Assembly: GCA_900766055.1 (NCBI GenBank)
Contig: CAAFTZ010000009.1
Location: 1 to 26,630, forward strand
From: an uncultured Parasutterella sp.
GTDB lineage: Bacteria; Pseudomonadota; Gammaproteobacteria; Burkholderiales; Burkholderiaceae_F
Direction of reading: 5' to 3'
Length of the DNA stretch: 26,630 bases
Shown here in pieces: positions 22,534 through 26,630 of this stretch. Each line of letters begins with the position of its first letter. Position 1 is the first letter of the stretch. The notes beneath the pieces were generated by a model. It made no database searches. It was not told where the DNA came from and saw only the letters and a list, made by a program, of their open reading frames with translations. A program made the translations under genes and the position numbers.

Positions 22534-24306
22534 ATGAAAGTAAGTTTCGTAAGATTTTTAACATCTGTCGCCGCGTTCACTCTTATCTTTTGTTTTGCTT
22601 CTTCAGTCTGTTCAAAAGAAGTTTTGAGGCTTGGAATCTCTTCTTTTGCAGAACACACTATCAACAAAGGTCTTATTGATCCGACGATTGAAGCGATAAG
22701 AAAAGCGGTACAACCAGACAAATTAGAAGTCGAGTACCTAGAGCTGGGACGCTTGCAGAATTCGCTGAAAAACGGTCAGTTAGATTTAGTTCTTTCCTCT
22801 GCAGGTAATTACCGAAGATTCTTGTTGGAAGGCTATGGTCTGCGAGACTTAGCGACCATGGTATCGAATCAAGCTCCGAATCCTAATTACGCAGAAGGCT
22901 CTGTATTCTTTACGAGAAGTGATCAGGAAGACATCGACTCAATTGCCGGACTTAAGGATAAGTCTGTGAGCGCAAACTATCCGTTTGCATTTTCCGGGTG
23001 GCAAATTGCCGCCGGCGAAATGATGAATCGAGGTTTCGATCCGGATCATTTTTTTTCAAAAATTGACTTCCTTGGTCATGGTGCGACCCCCGTCATCGAT
23101 GCCGTTTTATCCGGTAAAACCGATGCTGGTATTGTTCGGGCTTGCGTTCTGGAAAACGCTGGTCTCCTTCAGTCAGGAAAGGTCAAGGTGCTTGATCCAA
23201 AAGAGACGACCGAATTTCCATGTGCCGTAAGTACGCGGTTATATCCGAACTGGACCTTGTCCACGACGCCAAACACCCCTCCTGAAATTAGTCGGAAGGT
23301 GACGGCCGCCGTTTTGGAAATTAAACCTTTGCAAAATAACCTTCACTGGAGTGTGGCGACAGATTTCACGCCGATAGATGATTTATTCAAGCGATTAGAG
23401 ATCGGGCCCTACGAATACCTTCGCCACTTTAGCTTTAAACGTTTCATGGAAGCGTATTGGCAGTATTTTGTTTGCGCAGCGATTTTTATTATTGGTTTGA
23501 TCCTTCACGGAATACGAAGTGAATATCTGGTGAACAAGAGAACTCATGCATTGACCGAGTCACTTAGGCGAGAACGGAAGCTGAGGGCCGAATCTGCCTT
23601 GGTTAAAGGCCGATTAGACAAAATTCAAAAGGTGGGACTGGTCGGTCAGATGTGCTCCATGATTGCGCATGAGTTAAAACAGCCTTTGGGAGCAGCTGCT
23701 GCTTACTGCTTTGCTCTGCGCCGCCGTCTGGAAAACGGAGAGGTCTCCGCAGAGGTTATCGAAAAGGGAATTGAACGAGTCGATAACCAAATTCAAAGAG
23801 CTTCCGAAGTGGTCAATCAAGTTCGTTCCTACGCCAAGGGCCAAAGACAAAGACTGACGATTGATGTCAACAAGACAGCTGAAAAGATACTTCGAGACAT
23901 TAGCGCTTCTGCTCCGGATACTGACCTTGAATTTAGAAAAGATTCTGAGGAACTTTTTGTTGAAGCTAATCCCATTGAGTTGGAGATTATCCTAATTAAC
24001 CTTGTAAAGAACGCAATTGAGGTGGTAAAAGATAAGTCAAACGGACGTGTGGTTGTGACTCTTTCCAGGGAGGGGAATATCGTCTGCATAAAGGTTGAAG
24101 ATAACGGCGAAAAATTATCGGATGCAGAATGGAAACAGATATCCCAGCTTGCGATGGCAACGACAAAGCACAGCGGATTGGGTTTTGGCCTATCCATTGT
24201 TGCAGGCTTGGCTGAGGATCTGGGCGGAAGAATCACATTTGAGCGAATCCCTTCAGGAGGACTTTCAGTCTTCGTCCGTCTGCCGTTAGCAAAGGAGAAA
24301 TCGTGA
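22534..24306 (+). CDS. TtrS-like sensor histidine kinase with periplasmic binding domain (system 2)
   Basis: A 590-residue inner-membrane kinase. It has a signal peptide (1-27) and a PhnD/TtrS-like binding domain (about 29-300, with IDPTIEAIRKAV and DLVLSSAGNYRR corresponding to the same segments of kinase 1). A membrane helix lies at about 310-327. The kinase core has H-box IAHELKQPLGAA (His379), N-box LINLVKNAIEVV (Asn493), EDNG (522-525) and the loop SGLGFGLSIV (547-556). All catalytic boxes are closer to consensus than in kinase 1. The two kinases are homologous along their whole length, including the WxVAxDFTPxDxL segment before the membrane helix. Its stop overlaps the regulator start by 4 nt. 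The ATG has only a distant AGG as ribosome binding site. Confidence 0.9.
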   Translation: MKVSFVRFLTSVAAFTLIFCFASSVCSKEVLRLGISSFAEHTINKGLIDPTIEAIRKAVQPDKLEVEYLELGRLQNSLKNGQLDLVLSSAGNYRRFLLEGYGLRDLATMVSNQAPNPNYAEGSVFFTRSDQEDIDSIAGLKDKSVSANYPFAFSGWQIAAGEMMNRGFDPDHFFSKIDFLGHGATPVIDAVLSGKTDAGIVRACVLENAGLLQSGKVKVLDPKETTEFPCAVSTRLYPNWTLSTTPNTPPEISRKVTAAVLEIKPLQNNLHWSVATDFTPIDDLFKRLEIGPYEYLRHFSFKRFMEAYWQYFVCAAIFIIGLILHGIRSEYLVNKRTHALTESLRRERKLRAESALVKGRLDKIQKVGLVGQMCSMIAHELKQPLGAAAAYCFALRRRLENGEVSAEVIEKGIERVDNQIQRASEVVNQVRSYAKGQRQRLTIDVNKTAEKILRDISASAPDTDLEFRKDSEELFVEANPIELEIILINLVKNAIEVVKDKSNGRVVVTLSREGNIVCIKVEDNGEKLSDAEWKQISQLAMATTKHSGLGFGLSIVAGLAEDLGGRITFERIPSGGLSVFVRLPLAKEKS

Positions 24307-24926
24307 CACAGGGTTGTTTGATTCGCATCGTTGATGACGATGAAGATATGCGCGAAAGTCTCTCATTCTTATTGGAAAGTGAGGGTTGGAATTGCAAAGC
24401 CTATTCAAGCGCCAGAGAATTCTTGATTGATGATGCGGGAAGTGTTCCGGGTTGCCTGATTCTTGATATTCGGATGCCTGAAATGACAGGACTTGAGCTC
24501 CAGCAGGAAATGAATCGAAGAAAAATTTTTCTTCCCATTGTTTTCCTAACGGGGCACGGAAGTATTGATATGGCAGTGTCTGCCATGAAATCCGGCGCAG
24601 TTGAGTTTCTCCAAAAGCCTGTGGATCATGCGAGATTGCTGGGCATCGTGCGAGACTGTGTCCGACGCTGCAGCAACGGTTTTGCGGTTTTGGACTTTGA
24701 CATTATTGAAGCAAAAAGACGCTGGGAGACGCTCACGGAAAAAGAGCAGCAGGTGTTGACGCTAATTGCCGCCGGTCTTTTAAATAAAGAAGTTGCCGAG
24801 CGCCTCGGCAACTCTGTGCGGACAATTGAGAATCATCGTGCTGCGGCGATGAAAAGACTTCAAATCAAGACGTTAGCTCAGCTTCATAGCCTGATTGAAG
24901 CTGTCAAAGAAAGTACAAATCAGTGA
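24303..24926 (+). CDS. FixJ/TtrR-like response regulator (system 2)
   Basis: A 207-residue regulator, the same length as its counterpart in system 1. The receiver has VDDDED (10-15), phospho-acceptor Asp55 in LILDIRMP, FLTGHG and LQKP. The LuxR-type helix-turn-helix reads LTEKEQQVLTLIAAGLLNKEVAERL and ends SVRTIENHRAAAMKRL. The start is a GTG at 24303 that overlaps the kinase stop (GTGA) and is preceded by AAAGGAGAAATC. It is therefore translated with its kinase. The second flavoprotein gene follows on the same strand after 127 bp that contain the shared regulatory element, with no terminator between. Confidence 0.92.
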   Translation: MTQGCLIRIVDDDEDMRESLSFLLESEGWNCKAYSSAREFLIDDAGSVPGCLILDIRMPEMTGLELQQEMNRRKIFLPIVFLTGHGSIDMAVSAMKSGAVEFLQKPVDHARLLGIVRDCVRRCSNGFAVLDFDIIEAKRRWETLTEKEQQVLTLIAAGLLNKEVAERLGNSVRTIENHRAAAMKRLQIKTLAQLHSLIEAVKESTNQ

Positions 24927-24954
24927 AACTACTAAGCGAACTAAATGAAGAAAG

Positions 24955-24985
24955 TTTGATCAAACGCAAAATACCTAGGTAGTGG
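24955..24985 (+). promoter_or_regulatory. Shared 31-bp regulatory element upstream of flavoprotein gene 2
   Basis: TTTGAT-N4-CGCA-N3-TACCTAGGTAGTGG, the same layout as at 20442-20472 with 26 of 31 identical bases and no gap. Both copies point towards the gene they precede. TACCTAGGTA (24972-24981) is palindromic, and the left arm has one change from ACTAC. GTTTGATCAAAC (24954-24965) is a second, 12-bp palindrome found only in this copy. The element ends 68 nt before the ATG. Confidence 0.75.
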
Positions 24986-25053
24986 AACGGGCAAAAATGC
25001 TCCTGTCGGTTACGAAAAACCAATAACTCAAATCCAACGATAGGAGAACTCAA

Positions 25054-26630
25054 ATGCAAGTCACAAAACGCACGTTCCTCAAGGGCCTTCTTGCGACAGC
25101 CGCTGCCGGGGGAGTTGTCTCTCAGGCTTCCGCAAAACCTCAGGCCGACCTTCCCGCAAAATGGGACCGTGAAGCGGACGTCGTTATTCTCGGTTACGGC
25201 GGTGCAGGCGCTTCCGCTGCTATTACAGCCAAAGATGCCGGTGCAGATGTCGTCATCTTTGAAAAAACAGCACAGGGCGGCGGCAACACAGCCGTTTCCT
25301 CCGGCGGCATGATGATCCCGAACAACCGCGAACGCGCTATTACTTACCTTGCAAAGACTTACGACTTTGCTAACTCTCAAAAAGACCAGGAATTGCTTGA
25401 AGCTTTCGTTGACGAAGCTATGAAGTCCAAAGACTTCCTCCTTTCTTTGGCTCCCGATCAGAAGGTTTATATCTACGGTCACGCCGGCTTCCAGAACATT
25501 CCTGAATCTGACGCAATTGATAAGTGGCGTTTCCGCACTCCGAAAGGACAGAAGACTCGCGGCGGCGACATGCTCTTCAACAACTACCGCTACGCTGTTG
25601 AAACCGTCCGTAAAGTTCCCGTTGTTTACAACGCACGCGGCTTGCAGCTGATCACGCAGAACGATGAAGTTCTCGGTGTTTGGGTGGAAGTCGACGGTAA
25701 GAAACAGGCTGTCAAAGCTCGCCGTGGCGTGGTTCTTGCTACCGGCGGCTACGAATTCGACGACAACATGCTGTCCAATCACACGATGGGTCAGAAGTTC
25801 CATCGCTTAGGTCATCCCGGCAACACAGGTGACGGCGTCAGAATGGCTCAGGCAGCCGGTGCTGACCTTTGGCATATGAATGCTCTGTCGTGCCCGCTCG
25901 GACTGGTTGTTCCGGGGCTTAAAACCGCTCTGCAGATCAACATGCTTGCTCCTTCCTACATTTACGTTGATCAGGACGGCAAGAGATTTGCGAATGAAAA
26001 GATGGACAACCACACCTGCATCTACGGTGTTAACGTCTTGGATCCGATCAAACATCGTTATCCGCGCATCCCGTGCTTCGTTATCTTTGATGAAGCCGCC
26101 CGAGTCAGAGGCCCGATTATCGGCGGTGCGACTTCCGGTTATGCCTTGAACAGAGAAAACTACAAGTGGAGCAAGGACAACTCAGCTGAAATTGAAAAGG
26201 GCGTGATCGTTTCTGCTCCGACCATCGAAGAACTGGCTAAGAAGATCAATGTTCCGGCCGAAAACCTGGTCGAAACCGTCAACAGATGGAACAGCCAGAT
26301 CAATGCCGGTGCCGATAAAGACTTCGGTCGTCCTCTCGAGAAGAAGGGCAAGGTTGCTTTCGAAGGTCGCGAAGCCCCGGTGATCTCCCGTCCCATCGGG
26401 GATGGTCCTTACTACGCTGCGGAACTCTATCCGACAATCCTGAATACTCAGGGCGGTCCGCGCCGCAATAAACTCGGTCAGGTTCTTGATCCATTCGGCA
26501 AACCGATCGCTCGCCTCTACAGCGCCGGTGAATTGGGTTCTATGTGGGGCCATATCTATCAAGGTGCCACCAACAACTCCGAGGCCTGCGTATTCGGAAG
26601 AATCGCCGGCAGAACCGTCGCCAACGAAAC
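25054..26630 (+). CDS. Tat-exported FAD-binding reductase, paralogue 2 (3' end cut by window edge)
   Basis: At least 525 residues of a periplasmic flavoprotein homologous end to end with the one at 20638-22218. Judging by that paralogue, only a few residues are missing. The Tat-like signal TKRTFLKGLLATAAAGG again has Lys-Arg. FAD landmarks are LGYGGAGASAA (46-56), FEK (69-71), GGGNTAVSSGG (75-85), ATGGYEF (229-235), GNTGDG (256-261) and SAGELGSMWG late. The fumarate-type motifs are again replaced (LNTQGG and YQGATNNSEA), and GKRFANEKMDNH has His where fumarate and urocanate reductases carry the catalytic Arg region. There is no haem or FMN domain. TAGGAG precedes the ATG. It lies directly downstream of kinase 2 and regulator 2 with the shared element in front, so that pair probably controls it. 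Confidence 0.9.
   Translation, partial: MQVTKRTFLKGLLATAAAGGVVSQASAKPQADLPAKWDREADVVILGYGGAGASAAITAKDAGADVVIFEKTAQGGGNTAVSSGGMMIPNNRERAITYLAKTYDFANSQKDQELLEAFVDEAMKSKDFLLSLAPDQKVYIYGHAGFQNIPESDAIDKWRFRTPKGQKTRGGDMLFNNYRYAVETVRKVPVVYNARGLQLITQNDEVLGVWVEVDGKKQAVKARRGVVLATGGYEFDDNMLSNHTMGQKFHRLGHPGNTGDGVRMAQAAGADLWHMNALSCPLGLVVPGLKTALQINMLAPSYIYVDQDGKRFANEKMDNHTCIYGVNVLDPIKHRYPRIPCFVIFDEAARVRGPIIGGATSGYALNRENYKWSKDNSAEIEKGVIVSAPTIEELAKKINVPAENLVETVNRWNSQINAGADKDFGRPLEKKGKVAFEGREAPVISRPIGDGPYYAAELYPTILNTQGGPRRNKLGQVLDPFGKPIARLYSAGELGSMWGHIYQGATNNSEACVFGRIAGRTVANE

Noticed and set aside
24904..25803. A 299-codon open frame on the minus strand antisense to flavoprotein gene 2
   Set aside because: It lies opposite a clear FAD-binding protein with signal peptide and ribosome binding site. 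Its product is Ser/Val/Phe-rich without recognisable motifs, and it arises from the codon bias of the real gene.
1..26630. CRISPR arrays, insertion sequences, phage genes or integrons
   Set aside because: I saw no regularly spaced repeats, transposase or integrase motifs, or terminal inverted repeats anywhere in the window.

Overview
The window looks like part of the chromosome of an anaerobic, respiring Gram-negative bacterium. The signs are an autotransporter, Tat- and Sec-exported proteins, a rubrerythrin, FNR-type boxes, exported flavoprotein reductases and TtrS/TtrR-like sensor pairs. The gene mix and moderate GC content suggest a gut betaproteobacterium of the Sutterellaceae type (Sutterella, Parasutterella or a relative). 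That assignment rests on gene content read by eye, not on a database search.

Layout, left to right: (1) The 5' part of a rubrerythrin gene with a near-consensus promoter, a small lipoprotein, and a tRNA-Ser(GCU) followed by about 400 bp without genes. (2) A compact molybdate operon, modC-modA-modB-modD, on the minus strand, with a ModE-like palindrome at its promoter. (3) A MerR-family regulator divergent from an MFS exporter. The exporter has a textbook MerR-type promoter: 19-bp spacer with a palindrome between -35 and -10. (4) A DXS-like thiamine-diphosphate enzyme and an autotransporter, both on the minus strand. The autotransporter has an FNR-like box 41.5 bp from a predicted start site. 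(5) A fumarase/aspartase-superfamily lyase and a DASS carboxylate transporter, divergent from a GntR/HutC regulator, with a perfect FNR box between them. (6) A Tat-exported four-cluster ferredoxin and a membrane cytochrome b with no catalytic subunit beside them. (7) From about 17.2 kb to the right edge, a block of two sensor/regulator pairs and two paralogous Tat-exported FAD reductases. One pair is in an operon with an exported DJ-1/PfpI protein.

The most interesting part is region 7 with region 6. Each sensor kinase carries a periplasmic PhnD/TtrS-like binding domain and is coupled to a FixJ/TtrR-like response regulator. A 31-bp element centred on TACCTAGGTA, 26 of 31 positions identical with no gaps, precedes both the DJ-1-kinase-regulator operon and the second flavoprotein gene. 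A related 14-bp palindrome (ACTAC-GCGC-GTAGT) lies between the first flavoprotein and the second kinase. The simplest model is a ligand-sensing anaerobic respiratory system: periplasmic detection of an organic electron acceptor, induction of dedicated periplasmic flavoprotein reductases, and electron supply from quinol through a shared cytochrome b/ferredoxin module. The acceptors are unknown. Residues typical of fumarate reductase are not conserved in either flavoprotein.
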